From positions 161,001 to 225,000 of the forward strand of contig JAOTON010000978.1 in the NCBI GenBank assembly GCA_034440635.1: a stretch of 64,000 nt of DNA, read 5' to 3'. Of this stretch, positions 1 through 10,634 are shown one piece after another. The DNA is from Lepas anatifera (lineage: Eukaryota > Arthropoda > Thecostraca > Lepadidae). The number at the start of each line of letters is the position of its first letter. Positions within the stretch are counted from its first letter, which is position 1. Position numbers and translations under genes: made by a program. The notes under the pieces are model-generated. The model was not told the DNA's origin, searched no databases, and worked only from the letters and a program-made list of their open reading frames with translations.

Positions 1-112
1 TGGTCTTGTGCCGGCAGCTGCAGTGACCGACTGGTCTTGTGCCGGCAGCTGCAGTGACTGACTGTCCTTGTGCCGTCAGCTGCAGTGACTGTGACTGGTC
101 CTGTGCTGGCAG
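1..112 (+). repeat. 31-bp minisatellite containing a 3' splice site
   Basis: About 3.6 copies of a 31-33-bp unit (TGGTCTTGTGCCGGCAG|CTGCAG...). Each unit holds a C/T-rich tract followed by GGCAG or GTCAG. The last unit supplies the acceptor of the exon at 113. Confidence 0.8.
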
Positions 113-233
113 CTGCACCTGGGCAACCTTCCCGACACTTCGTTCTCGTGCGAGGGGAAGGTGGTGGGCGGGTACTACGCCGATGTCGAGACCAAGTGCC
201 AAATGTTTCACGTCTGCACGCTCGGGTCGAAAG
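113..233 (+). CDS. Exon: first half of ChtBD2 domain 1
   Basis: Acceptor AG at 111-112, donor GTCAGT at 234. It reads through TSFSCEGKVVGGYYADVE and the MFHVC motif and ends in phase 1. Earlier exons are outside the window. The acceptor itself is the last unit of a 31-bp tandem repeat. Confidence 0.85.
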
Positions 234-3200
234 GTCAGTGACTCAACGCAGGTATATGAATAGGATAGACAGTTTTGACAGGTGTTTGTGTTTTGTGACA
301 CGTTCGTTTGTGTAGCTAACTTGTCACAGTATTGCGCATACCTGTATATTGTAGACAATAAGTACACAGAATAGAATTGTCGATAAAAAACGATGGATAT
401 TCGATAGATATGCATGAAGTTGGATACATAACAATTGACCAGTTCACGGCAGATTTATATATCTCTTCTACAATTTTTTAACGGTAGAGAAGTGAAAAAT
501 ACTGCACGGCCTGTGTATCAAAGAGAGTAGATTACGAGCTCCCAGGGACCGACGAGACTTGTTAGAACTGTCGCCGGAGAGGGAGGGGTGCCCGTTTAGA
601 GAATGGATACATAATTTTACAAACACAATACCTATGTTCTTCCTTTTGCCGGGTATTCAGCACCACTCCGACGACGTTGTGTTTTCTGTTCCCCATATTC
701 GGAGTGAATTGCGCGTGCCAGTACGGAAAGGGGTTGGTGTTTTCTCGTTGTACTATTTACCTAACATCTTAGATTACTGTATTTGCAGTTGAAGTGCAAA
801 ACCACAAGGTAAAAATTGGCAGACTGGTAGAAAAACTGTACAATAACATGTTAGGAAAAATTTACATTTAAAACTTATCACTCTCACTATGTAAATATAA
901 AGCTTATTTGTTTGAAGTATTGTCCAATAGTGATTATGTTTTAATTGCAAGGTTTGGTTGCGCTCAATGCATGTTTTTGTTGAACATTTGCCTGTTTGCT
1001 GAGAGCTGCTGCAGTTGTTGGCTGAACTCGCTGTTCTGACGCGCTGTGTTTGCCTGCGTGCTCTGGCAGGCGAGACGCAGGACATTAAGTTCCTGTGCCT
1101 CCAGGGTACGGTGTTTGATCAGGAAACACGAGTGTGTGAACGCGCCGAGGAGGTGGTCTGCGGAGACTCGGAGCAGTACTACGACCTCAACAAACAGCTG
1201 TACCAACAGCCCAACCACGCGCACACGTGAGCTGCGCTGGCCTGCTATCGTTTCTTTTGAATCATTCGACTCGGGCGCTGTGATCTAGAACTGATCGTGG
1301 GGAATTTTCGTGGGGGGGGCTTACGGAGGATATCGGGGATTACATATCCGAGTGAATCCACGATCTGTCGGTGGATTGGACTGGCCAGAGAGTCTGGGTA
1401 ATTTTGGATATTAGTCATTTTTTAATCCCTCGTTTGACGTATCTAGTCCTATTTATGGGTTTTAGATTAGACATTTATTGATAATTACCTGCAGAGGGAT
1501 AAGGCTGGATGTGCCGGGGGAACCGTCGAACATGGACCGGATGGGATGGGAACTCTATTGACCATGCCACACGCCCGTTGTAGAGTACTGTGCGCAGCTG
1601 CTGGGGCGGTGCATGGGTCACTCTGTCGTGGTGCGCCGCTGCAGAGCAGCCGCGCTGAGCCGGCCCGGCCCCTTTGACAGTGAGCTGGCCGACAACGGCA
1701 CCGACTCGGCCGGCCAGGCGTCGGCGGCGTCGCTGCTGCTGCAGCTGGACGAGTCGCACTCGCGGCGCGCGCCGGCGCAGCTCTCGGTGGACGACTACAG
1801 CGACGAGCTGGGCGGGCGGACGGCGACCACCGGCCGCGGCACCGCCACACGCGCCGAGGTGCCGCTCTTCAGCCCGCGCCGCGCCGAGACCCGCGCTCAG
1901 CCGGCGCAGCAGTCCCACTCCGACAACCTGCGGCCCTTCAGGTGGGCACTGGTGGAGCTCACTGCAGTGCCGGCTGAGGGGAAGCAGAAAATCGGCGCGG
2001 GTGTGATCTTGGGCGCTGTTTGGATGTGTCAAAGTCACTTATTTTATGATTACCGGGGTTCTAGAGTGTTTAGAATAGCCAATAGTGTGTAATTTGTTTG
2101 AAAGTTCGGATAAGGGGAACGCCTTTGATTATATCTATAAAAATGGCGCTGTGAATACCATGACAATGCTACCCGAAAGCTCACTGGACTCAAGGATATG
2201 TTCAACTCTAAACAATTTCCAACAAGAGCTTTGACCTGCCCTTGGGTGGAGAATGTGTGACGTATTACGGTGGACAAAAGCACTGGGCATTGTCAGTTTA
2301 GAAAATATATGTTGGAAGCATGCTGGCGCGCTGACGCCTCTGCCTCTGCCGACGCCATCGTCTCCGCTGTCCCCTCTGTGCTCAATGATGTATCTGTCCC
2401 TGCCGGCCCATTTGTCCTCCGCTGAGTCACTGTCCCCCGCTCATGCTATCGTGTCCCTCTTACACCAATGGTCCTCGCTGATGCCTGTGTCCACCTTGAC
2501 GCCTAATTCCCCTCTGACGCATGTGTCCCCCGCTGACGCATCTGTTTCCGCCGAAGCTGCTGTCCCTTCTGACGCCCCTATCCTTTGCTGACGCATCTGT
2601 TTCCGCCGAAGCTGCTGTCCCTTCTGACGCCCCCATCCTTCGCTGACGCCTCTGTTTCCGCCGATGATGTTGTCCTTTCTCACACACTACCCTTAGCTAC
2701 TATCTCTGTACCTGCTGATACATGTGTGCCAGCTATCGCATCTGCCCGCCGCTGCCTCTGCCCCCCCGTCGCCTCTGTGGCCGCTGGCCCTACTGCGCCC
2801 GATGACGCCTCTGTGTCTGCCGTTGCCTCTGTGTCCGCTGACGTCTCTGCGCCTGCCGTTGCCTCTGTGTCCGCCCTTGCATCTGTGTCCGCTGATGCCT
2901 CTGCGCCAGCTGACGCCTCTGTGCCCGACAGCCGGTTCCGGCAAACGCGGCGGTTCACGGCACCAACAACGTCGTCACCCTCGCCAGCGCGCGTGCCGCT
3001 GATCCCCAGCTCGGGTGACCGCGATGGACCCCGGCTGGTGGTCACCAACGGGGAGCCGTTCGTGCCGAGGCTGGACCAGCCGGACCCGGAGCCGGCCAAA
3101 CAGAAAACGGTAACCCAGCCACCGCGCCGGCCCCGCCACCTGACGGGCCGGAACCCGCCCGATATCGGGTGTTGGGAACCGCTTATGGACTGCAGCCGGG

Positions 3201-6200
3201 TGTGATGGTACTAGACCATTATATCGGTGTATTTTTTCAACTGAGAGAATCCTAGTTAGCATAGGCGGCTGAAGGAGGGGAACAAGGGTAACGCCCCCCA
3301 CCCCCCCCAAATGACAAATGTGAGCACTAACCCTAATGCCGTTGACTGGAAAGGAATGGGTTGAAAATTACATGATGCTTTCCCTCCACCCGCTTTCTTA
3401 AATCCGCACCCTCCGTCTGTACTGCACCTCAGGCTTAATTCGCGGACCGGAAGGAGAAGTTTTAAGTCCACTTTAAAAACTTAAACATAAAAGTTTTGTT
3501 TATCAGAAAAATAATGATAATAACGAAACCTGTTGGCATCTTTGAGTGATGCAGAACTGAAAGACCTCTTGCATCATTTAAGGATGTTGTCGAACCCTGC
3601 TATTGTCGTTATTATTCTAAAAATTATACCCATATTTATTATATTTTATTGAGCACCTGAAATATCTACTTCCGGTCCATGATTTGAACTCTTAGGAGAG
3701 TTCTCTCGGTTAAAAAGAACCCATGCGTTTATTGGTTTATTGGTTGATGATCACCATACTCAACTGTAGCCCCTAACTGGTTTCAAGCATCAGCTATCGG
3801 GCTGGTTTGATTTTTATTTCGGCAAATACATCGAGCTGGGGCACGCATAGCCTCTGCAGCTGCAGTGCCCTAAAACTCTAATCAACATCAAATACCTCGA
3901 GCTGCCAAATTTGCACCTGTTACAGTTCGATGGTTCAATCCCCGAATGCGGACGGTATTTTGGCTATCGGAGATGCAGATCTAGCCAGGGCGACCTTTTT
4001 CAAACTGATGATGTTCATCAGCAGCCAAGTCACCCGCTACACGGGGTAGTTTGTGAAGTTTATGTGCAAAACGTCCTGACTCCCATATAGTAGGTACTAA
4101 AAACAATTCAAATATGTTGATTTGATATTTACTATTTGGACAAGTAAAAAATACCAGATTTTACAGTATGCATGTGGATGGTTTTTACAGGCTCAGGTGT
4201 TCTCAGATGATCCAAAGCTATGTTTAAGCTATAGTTTGGGAAGAGTGATGCAAGCTGCTTAAAAGGAAGGAAACGTTTCTTTCTTGCCCGATCTTTATGC
4301 GACTATAGCCAACGAAATAGCAAACTATACCGTGCTATGGTCTTTCAAATTTCTGAATACCTAATATTTCAAGTAATTTCGAAACCCATCACCTGTCAGT
4401 AGGTACTTTAGTCCCAGGCGTGCTGACGTTGTGATTGAACCTGGTGGCGCCCCGGTCGGCCGGCAGGAGGCACTTCCGTCGCTGGCACTGCCCGAGACCA
4501 ACTTCACGTGCCAGTCCAAGGTCAGCGGAGGCCACTACGCCGACCCGGAGACCAACTGCAAGATGTTTCACATCTGCGTGATGGGGCCGGACGGAACGTA
4601 AGGATGCCGGGGCAGACTGACGCGCGGAAACGCTGCACTGGCTCAAAACACCAGAAGTGACGTGCGTGCATGGAACAGCTTCGCCACAGGCTGTGTGCCG
4701 TGCACCGTATCATCTGCGCTTATGCTCTTAGCTGTGGGTTTTTGTACCGTGCTCGACTGTTATTACGATTTATTTATGTTTAAAGTTCTTGGTCAAGGAG
4801 TGCAACGTTTTTATTTTGCAAGGTTTCGGGCCCAATGGAACAGTGCTTGCTTCAGTAGTAGTCCAAATATGTGATAGTGAACCGGCGTGCCTGTTGTTTC
4901 AGCATCACCGACTACAAGTTCCTGTGTGGGAGCAGTACCGTGTTCGACCAGAGGACGCGCACCTGCCAGGAAACCGACAAAGTGAACTGCGCCGCCTCGG
5001 CCGACAACTACTTCGTCAACAACCACTTGATAGTGCCCAGTCAGTTTACCCATCAGCTGTCCTGCTTTGCGTGATACTTGTGTGGGTTTTTAAGCTCGCA
5101 TCAGCTGATGAGTAGGGTTATATGGTGGGTATATGTTGCTGCATGTTCTGCGCCATCTGTTTGGGTCGTATTCTACCAGGATTTGCGATCCGAGGGCCCA
5201 ACTTTGGTGCATATTTCATGATAGGTCCTGGAGAGAGTCTTGAAGTGTTTTTCCCTCAGGTGGTTTCCAACGTTAAAATTGTCGACATAGTAATAAGTTC
5301 CCAAACTTATTCCATTCATCAAAACGCCAATTAAGTTGAAAGTGATCTGAAATATCTACAGCGTGCTAAATGAAGTATAGAAATATAATTTGTTGTCACT
5401 CGCACCAGCTGTGAGTACCCTGGTCCGACACCTGCCCGCTCTGTACCTGGTCCGGGACCTCTGACTCCCCGTGTGTGGCCGTGGGGCGTGCTGGGCGGCG
5501 TGTACCGGAGCCCTGACTCCCGTGTGTGGCCGTAGGGCGTGCTGGGCGGCGTGTACCGTGAGCCCTGACTCCCGTGTGTGGCCGTGGGGCGTGCTGGGCG
5601 TTGTGTAACGGAGCCCTGACTCCCGTGTGTGGTGGTGGAGCGTGCTGGGCGTTGTGTACCGGAGCCCTGACTCCCGTGTGTGGCCGTAGGGCGTGCTAGG
5701 CGGCGTGTACCGGAGCCCTGACTCCCGTGTGTGTCCGTGGGGCGTGCTGGGCGGCGTGTACCGGAGCCCTGACTCCCCGTGTGTGGCCTTGGGGCGTGCT
5801 GGGCGGCGTGTACCGGAGCCCTGACTCCCGTGTGTGTCCGTGGGGCGTGCTGGGCGGCGTGTACCGGAGCCCTGACTCCCCGTGTGTGGCCTTGGGGCGT
5901 GCTGGGCGGCGTGTACCGGAGCCCTGACTCCCGTGTGTGGCCTTGGGGCGTGCTGGGCGGCGTGTACCGGAGCCCTGACTCCCGTGTGTGGCCGTAGGGC
6001 GTGCTGGGCGGCGTGTACCGGAGCCCTGACTCCCGTGTGTGGTGGTGGGGCGTGCTAGGCGTTGTGTACCGGAGCCCTGACTCCCGTGTGTGGCCGTGGA
6101 GTGTGCTGGGCGGTGTGTACCGGAGCCCTGACTCCCGTGTGTGGTGGTGGGGCGTGCTAGGCGGCGTGTACCGGAGCCCTGACTCCTGTGTGTGGTGGTG

Positions 6201-8038
6201 GGGCGTGCTAGGCGGCGTGTACCGGAGCCCTGACTCCCGTGTGTGGCCGTGGGGCGTGCTGGGCGGCGTGTAGCGGAGCCCTGACTCCCGTGTGTGGTGG
6301 TGGGGCGTGCTAGGCGTTGTGTACCGGAGCCCTGACTCCCGTGTGTGGCCGTGGGGCGTGCTGGGTGGCGTGTACCGGAGCCCTGACTCCCGTGTGTGGC
6401 CATGGGGCGTGCTGGGCGGCGTGTACCGGAGCCCTGACTCCCCGTGTGTGGTGGTGGGGCGTGCTAGGCGTTGTGTACCGGAACCCTGACTCCTGTGTGT
6501 GGCCGTGGGGCGTGCTGGGCGGCGTGTACCGGAGCCCTGACTCCCGTGTGTGGCCGTAGGGCGTGCTGGGCGGCGTGTACCGTGAGCCCTGACTCCCGTG
6601 TGTGGCCGTGGAGTGTGCTGGGCGGTGTGTACCGGAGCCCTGACTCCCGTGTGTGGTGGTGGGGCGTGCTAGGCGTTGTGTACCGGAGCCCTGACTCCCG
6701 TGTGTGGCCGTGGGGCGTGCTGGGCGGTGTGTACCGGAGCCCTGACTCCCGTGTGTGGTGTTGGAGTGTGCTGGGCGGCGTGTACCGGAGCCCTGACTCC
6801 CGTGTGTGGCCGTAGGGCGTGCTGGGCGGCGTGTACCGTGAGCCCTGACTCCCGTGTGTGGCCGTGGAGTGTGCTGGGCGTTGTGTACCGGAGCCCTGAC
6901 TCCCGTGTGTGGCCGTGGAGCGTGCTGGGCGGTGTGTACCGGAGCCCTGACTCCCGTGTGTGGTGGTGGAGCGTGCTGGGCGGCGTGTGCCTTAGACAGT
7001 GACGCCGCTGCCCCTCGGTAGCCTCGGCGCCGGAACCGGACGCAGGAGACCTACAGGCGCGACAGTCGGAGTACACCGACTACTACGACTACTACTTCGA
7101 CTACCCCGAGTACAGGGAGTTCGAAGGCAAGTGCCTAAGGGAACGGGCTGTTTCTTTGCCTTGATACAGTTTGGTGTATGCTATGAATTTTGGAAACATT
7201 CTACTGCAATGTGAAAAATAAAGGAGATGCTGTTGCTCTATTTCTTCTAAAGCGATTATGCATTGTAGCATTTTTCACGTTGTAATAAAGTATCTTTCAT
7301 AAACTTGGGATGAAATTAGGCCTGTTTTAAAATACCGTTAGCAAGATAGCACCATCCCTCGAACTAGGAATGCCAAAACATGAATTGTCGCGGGCCAATG
7401 TAGGCATTCAGCCTGTGGTTTTGTATCTGCCTTTCCAGTACATAATTTGAAATGGTTCTGTTAAACGTATAATTTTTGTGTAGAAAATCCCTGTTTAAAA
7501 TATAATTAGGTTCGAATGCAGAGGATGGGGAGCTAAAGGCAATACTTTCCCCTCTTCTAGTAGCTTAGGCGTATTTAGGATTGTCGAACGGGGGGAGGAG
7601 GGCACAAGGTTGAGAAGGGGCGCCACTGTTTGCGGCAAAACCTATCAGGTGAACGCCCAATCCTATCCGCCGATACTCGCAATCTTGGGGGGGATTGGGA
7701 AGCTATTTTTCGGGGGCGCCATTCACCTTTTCAAGGTTGCGACCTTTTTTGCCGTGACCATTTCTGGGAGCGCCGAGGGTCACTGGGGGGGAAGGTACCC
7801 CCGCCCCTGCGCCTGGATCCGCCCCCGTCCAGTACAACTATTATACCCTCATGCTATGATTTCGTGTGGCCGGTACATCACAGAAACTGCCTTTTTCAAA
7901 CGTATGGAAATTTAATTCCTCTGCCCCAACATTAGTAGATATCTATGCTGTGGTATCTGATTTGTGGTGCTTTGATTAGAAATCGTTACATTTGTAGGCT
8001 GACTTTCTCGTGTCTGGCCCGTTGTTTCAGATCCGTGA
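113..8038 (+). CDS. Secreted chitin-binding protein with two peritrophin-A (ChtBD2) domains, 8 exons, 5' partial
   Basis: Joined exons 113-233, 1070-1226, 1645-1941, 2932-3109, 4467-4597, 4903-5039, 7022-7126 and 8031-8038 give 377 residues plus stop, and every splice phase agrees (1,2,2,0,2,1,1). Domain 1 (Cys 13, 29, 35, 50, 63, 71) and domain 2 (Cys 266, 282, 288, 303, 316, 324) have identical spacing, C-x15-C-x5-C-x14-C-x12-C-x7-C, and the ChtBD2 signatures YYAD/HYAD, MFHVC/MFHIC, KFLC and VFDQ. The domains are joined by a Pro/Ser/Arg/Asp-rich, probably disordered linker of about 190 residues. The C terminus is acidic and Tyr-rich (YYDYYFDYPEY). The family consists of secreted arthropod cuticle or peritrophic proteins that bind chitin through the six-Cys domain. 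The signal peptide and start codon must lie upstream of base 1. The exact subfamily cannot be told from here. Two adjacent genes rather than one is a weaker alternative, because the phases fit throughout. Confidence 0.85.
234..1069 (+). other. Intron of the chitin-binding gene
   Basis: AT-rich noncoding sequence from donor GTCAGT to acceptor GGCAG. No repeat or other feature recognised. Confidence 0.75.
1070..1226 (+). CDS. Exon: second half of ChtBD2 domain 1
   Basis: Acceptor CTCTGGCAG ends at 1069 and the donor GTGAGC starts at 1227. It enters in phase 1, giving GETQDIKFLC then GTVFDQETRVC and the sixth Cys, followed by a Tyr/Gln-rich stretch (YYDLNKQLYQQ). Reading on without splicing would stop at TGA 1228-1230, but the strong donor overlapping that stop is preferred because the next exon fits in phase 2. 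Confidence 0.85.
1227..1644 (+). other. Intron of the chitin-binding gene
   Basis: GTGAGC to GCAG. Nothing recognisable inside. Confidence 0.7.
1645..1941 (+). CDS. Exon: low-complexity linker
   Basis: Acceptor GCTGCAG ends at 1644, donor GTGGGC at 1942, phase 2 to phase 2. It encodes about 99 residues rich in Ala, Ser, Asp and Arg (LADNGTDSAGQASAAS; LSVDDYSDELGG). GC content, especially at third positions, is far above the flanking introns, which supports coding. No domain is recognised. Confidence 0.75.
2330..2931 (+). repeat. Degenerate intronic minisatellite running to the 3' splice site
   Basis: Units based on GCTGACGCCTCTGTGTCC and GCCGTTGCCTCTGTGTCC, with two near-identical 55-57-bp copies at about 2531-2643. 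It occupies the last 600 bp of the intron 1942-2931 and ends exactly at the acceptor. One + frame (2585 onward) stays open as an Ala/Ser/Val repeat; the phase match at 2932 argues that it is intronic. Confidence 0.75.
2932..3109 (+). CDS. Exon: Pro/Arg-rich linker
   Basis: Acceptor CCCGACAG ends at 2931, donor GTAACC at 3110, phase 2 to phase 0. It encodes a basic then Pro-rich stretch (PTTSSPSPARVPLIPSSGD ... PDPEPAKQKT). The reading frame is also open upstream through the adjoining minisatellite, so an earlier acceptor cannot be excluded. Confidence 0.7.
3110..4466 (+). other. Intron of the chitin-binding gene
   Basis: GTAACC to GGCAG. Mostly AT-rich and unrecognised. A tRNA B-box-like GGTTCAATCCCC near 3936 could mark a decayed SINE, but no body could be delimited. 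Confidence 0.65.
4467..4597 (+). CDS. Exon: first half of ChtBD2 domain 2
   Basis: Acceptor CCGGCAG ends at 4466, donor GTAAGG at 4598, phase 0 to phase 2. It encodes TNFTCQSKVSGGHYADPETN then CKMFHIC, closely matching the first exon of domain 1. Confidence 0.85.
4598..4902 (+). other. Intron of the chitin-binding gene
   Basis: GTAAGG to TTTCAG, 305 bp. It splits ChtBD2 domain 2 after its third Cys. Confidence 0.75.
4903..5039 (+). CDS. Exon: second half of ChtBD2 domain 2
   Basis: Acceptor TTGTTTCAG ends at 4902, donor GTCAGT at 5040, phase 2 to phase 1. It encodes TDYKFLCGSSTVFDQRTRTC and the last Cys, then ADNYFVNNHLIVP. The unspliced frame would close at a TGA at 5072-5074. Confidence 0.85.
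5461..6990 (+). repeat. 51-bp minisatellite, about 30 copies, inside an intron
   Basis: Unit GTGTGTGGCCGTGGGGCGTG continuing to GTGTACCGGAGCCCTGACTC, 51 bp. Variant units (GTGGTGGGG, GCCGTAGGG, GTTGTGTAC) are interspersed. Because 51 is divisible by three, several long open frames exist on both strands (VYRSPDSRVWPWGVLGG type); these are repeat artefacts. The array fills the 3' three quarters of the intron 5040-7021. Confidence 0.92.
7022..7126 (+). CDS. Exon: acidic Tyr-rich C-terminal segment
   Basis: Acceptor CCCCTCGGTAG ends at 7021, entry in phase 1. The encoded segment carries EYTDYYDYYFDYPEYREFE. No good GT donor follows. The junction GAAG|GCAAGT at 7126/7127 is the classic GC-AG intron consensus and leaves phase 1. 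Confidence 0.7.
7127..8030 (+). other. Probable GC-AG intron
   Basis: It starts AG|GCAAGT and ends GTTGTTTCAG. Inside, at about 7570-7850, lies a degenerate G/C-rich repeat (GGGGGCGCC ... GCGCCGAGGGTC) that recurs near 25,950-26,560. Confidence 0.55.
8031..8038 (+). CDS. Terminal coding exon (stop codon), start of 3' UTR
   Basis: Acceptor GTTGTTTCAG ends at 8030. Joined in phase 1 it adds Asp-Pro and stops at TGA 8036-8038. If the weak GT at 7131 were the donor instead, the tail would be KSVTWRE and a TAG, so the last residues are uncertain. Confidence 0.5.
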
Positions 8039-9287
8039 CCTGGAGGGAATAGCCAGCACCGGCAGCTGCAGCCGGATAGATCATCCATTTTAAGCTTTCA
8101 TCAAAACCTCTTCTTTGAAGGGGCGCAGTCGACGTGTTGTGGAATTTATTGACATGCCACCATATTTATATTATTTCCTGTCTTCAAGTGTCATGTTTGT
8201 GTGTCTGTCAGGTTATGTTGTGTGTGCCGCCGCTTGCGTGAGTTGGTTTTGATGAATTGAGGAGTGTATTCCAGTTCATCTGTTTTAGGTGGGAGACGGT
8301 GAGCATGTGTGCGGACTCCGTATTGGACGAGTGACGGCAATGTGAGTGGTGTGCTGCCGTGGCCGTCAGTGTGGTGAGATGTGAACCTCAGAAGCTGTCG
8401 GCTCGGCAGCGCTTAATGGCAGAAGTGAGGCAGTTGGAGAATCCCCGTGCTCCCAGAACCTCAGTTACCAACATGGACGAAGCTATAGTGCTAACAATAT
8501 TGTTCTGTTCTTTGGTCAGGTGTGTGGAATCAAGGATTAAGAAGTGTGCCGCAGAATATTTCGTATTTCAACCCCGAGTTAGAGTAAGCAAGTATATTCT
8601 ACGTGATGTACATCATTGCATAATGTGGTCTTGGGCTTAAAAGTATTCATCATATAAATCACTTCTGCTCTGTGATCAATTGGATTCCTATTAAGTCCTA
8701 AATTGCAGAGTTTGAAGATTTGCTTGGAAATTTGGTCGGTTTGGTGCAGTGTGTGCTCAGTCTTCCTTATCGATGAAGTGAATTGACCAACTACAAATAG
8801 AGAGCGCTAGTTTTGATACCATTGTGTGAAGCTGGCAATTGAGTTGGATGTACAGCTATTTCTGTTTGTCCTCTCACCACAATACCGGAGTTCGGAAAAG
8901 GCCCGATGTTGTCAACGTAGTTAGGAAAGATCTGGGGGAACCAGACGACTAAACCCAATTAAGGACTGCATACATAATATGTCGTCAGTGATCGAGGGGA
9001 ATCTAATTTTCATACTTTTACTGACGGAGGAGGGAGGCGGTCTTTTTTCCTTACTGGCGAAGGAAGGAGGGGTCTTGCTTTTTCTGACGATTGCTAACGG
9101 AGGGGTGGGGGCAATATCGGCTGTCGCGAATTGTTTTATTGAGCGAAAACTGCGCCCCGGGCAGTTGAAGAGCGAGCACTTCAAAGTTTGGGGCCAAAAC
9201 ATACTAGAACGTGGTGTGGTACCGATATTAGTTTGATATAATAAGAATGTGCTAGAAATTACTTTAGGCCAAGCACTTTCATACATG
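8039..9287 (+). other. 3' UTR and intergenic sequence
   Basis: No splice-consistent exon or domain found. A 93-codon open frame at 8359-8640 has no recognisable similarity or codon signature and is treated as chance. Confidence 0.5.
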
Positions 9288-9291
9288 TTAA

Positions 9292-10093
9292 CACGCGTTC
9301 CGCTGGGTCCCTGGCATGAACGCGCCCCGCGGGGAGAAGTGTTTTTCGCTCCCCCCGCCCTCCGTATCTTATTTCCCAGGAGAGCTAAAAATAATTACGG
9401 GCGGCGTTCGGAAGCGTTTGGCAAGACGAAGAGAAATTATACCGAAAAAGGGAAATGTGGCACCTTCACAACGTGATTTTAACTGAGATAGCCAAGTTGT
9501 AAAGCAGGTCGGAAAACCCGGTACTCCATATTTCATTTGTCTTGGAACTCGATATTTCCGTAGAAAAAAGCTAAAACCTACCTGACACCAGCCCCCTCAG
9601 CCCCCCGTCGCCGGCGGCCATTGTTGTGAGCTACTGGTGTGACGACATATGCTGACGTCGCGATGAGCATCAGCCAATCGAAGCCCTTGAAGCGTTTCAA
9701 GTATGGTAGTGGTTGCCAGATCGTGACATAATCCACAGGCTGATATTTATTTATTTTTCTAGAGGAGTATTTTTAAAAGCCAAATATTGAGCTTATTGTA
9801 CATTTTTCAGGGAAATCGTGAGTGGTTTCATTATTTTTGACTAAAAGTACGCCTAATAACACTAAATTCCAGGATTCGACCAAGGTGCCACATCCCCTTT
9901 AAGGTCAAGATTGTGGCAAGAATACACGGTTTGATGACCTTCAGCTTTATTTATCCATTTTTACTGAAAACAAGCCCTTTCTATTTTTACCATAGACTCA
10001 TAATGGGGTGACCAACAAATTGACCCCACCTTAGGTCAACAGTATCGAAATTCCGAGAGAGCAGATTTGTAGACCCTAATGACCTTATGATAT
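9292..10093 (-). mobile_element. TTAA MITE family D, decayed copy, split by a family A MITE
   Basis: It begins TTAA|CACGCGTTCCGCTGGG, with CCCTGGCATGAACGCG following, and is the reverse complement of the 27,085-28,063 copy (both share the AGAGCTAAAA ... GGAAGCG and ATTCCGAGA ... TTTGTAGACC segments). A family A MITE (9449-9898) interrupts it. The far end is missing. Confidence 0.7.
9449..9898 (-). mobile_element. MITE family A, 450-bp full copy
   Basis: Ends are AGGGAAATGTGGCACC and GGTGCCACATCCCCT. TTAA follows the right end; the left is the decayed AAAA. Length and internal sequence match the copy at 60,433-60,882 in reverse orientation. It carries a GCTGACGTCG remnant of the TGACGTCA found in other copies. 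Confidence 0.88.
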
Positions 10094-10099
10094 GGTGAA

Positions 10100-10348
10100 A
10101 GACGGATCACTGCGGCCCCTGACTGATCACTGCCGCCCCCTGGGCCGATCATTGCCGCCCTCTGACTGAAAACTGCCGGCTCTTGGCTGATAACTGCCGC
10201 CCCTGGCTGATCACTGCCGCCCCTTAACTGATAATTTCCGCCCCGTGCTAACTACTGCCGCCCTCTGGCAGATGATTGCCACCCCTTGGCTGCTAACTGT
10301 CGCCCCTGGCTGACCACTACCGCCCCCTGGCTGATCACTACCGCCCCC
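10100..10348 (+). repeat. About 21-bp satellite (GCTGATCACTGCCGCCCCTG)
   Basis: Some twelve diverged tandem units. The same satellite, inverted, fills 61,050-61,490, 61,930-62,280, 62,540-62,810 and 63,200-64,000. Confidence 0.85.
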
Positions 10349-10634
10349 TGGATGATGTCATGATCTGGCAACCACTACCATACTTGAAATGCTTCAAGGG
10401 GTTCCATTGGCTGATGCTCATTGTGACGTCAGCATATGTCGTCACACCAGCAGCTCACAACAATGGCCGCCCGGCGAGGGGTTGACGAAGGGTTGGTGTC
10501 AGGTAGGTTTTAGCTTTTTTCTACGGAAAAATCGAGTTCCAAGACAAATGATATATGGAGTACCGGGTTTTCCGACTTGCTTTACAACTTGGCTATCTCA
10601 GTTCAAATCACGTTATGAAGGTGCCACATTCCCT
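10349..10634 (+). mobile_element. MITE family A, 5'-truncated copy
   Basis: It starts abruptly at GGATGATGTCATGATCTGG next to the satellite and ends GGTGCCACATTCCCT|TTAA. It carries an intact TGACGTCA and a nearby ATTGGCTGAT. Confidence 0.85.

Noticed and set aside
1475..2038. 187-codon minus-strand frame
   Set aside because: Antisense shadow of the GC-rich linker exon.
5696..7076. Long open frames on both strands
   Set aside because: They follow the 51-bp minisatellite and have no start, splice or domain support.
8359..8640. 93-codon open frame after the chitin-binding gene
   Set aside because: No similarity recognised; probably 3' UTR or intergenic chance frame.
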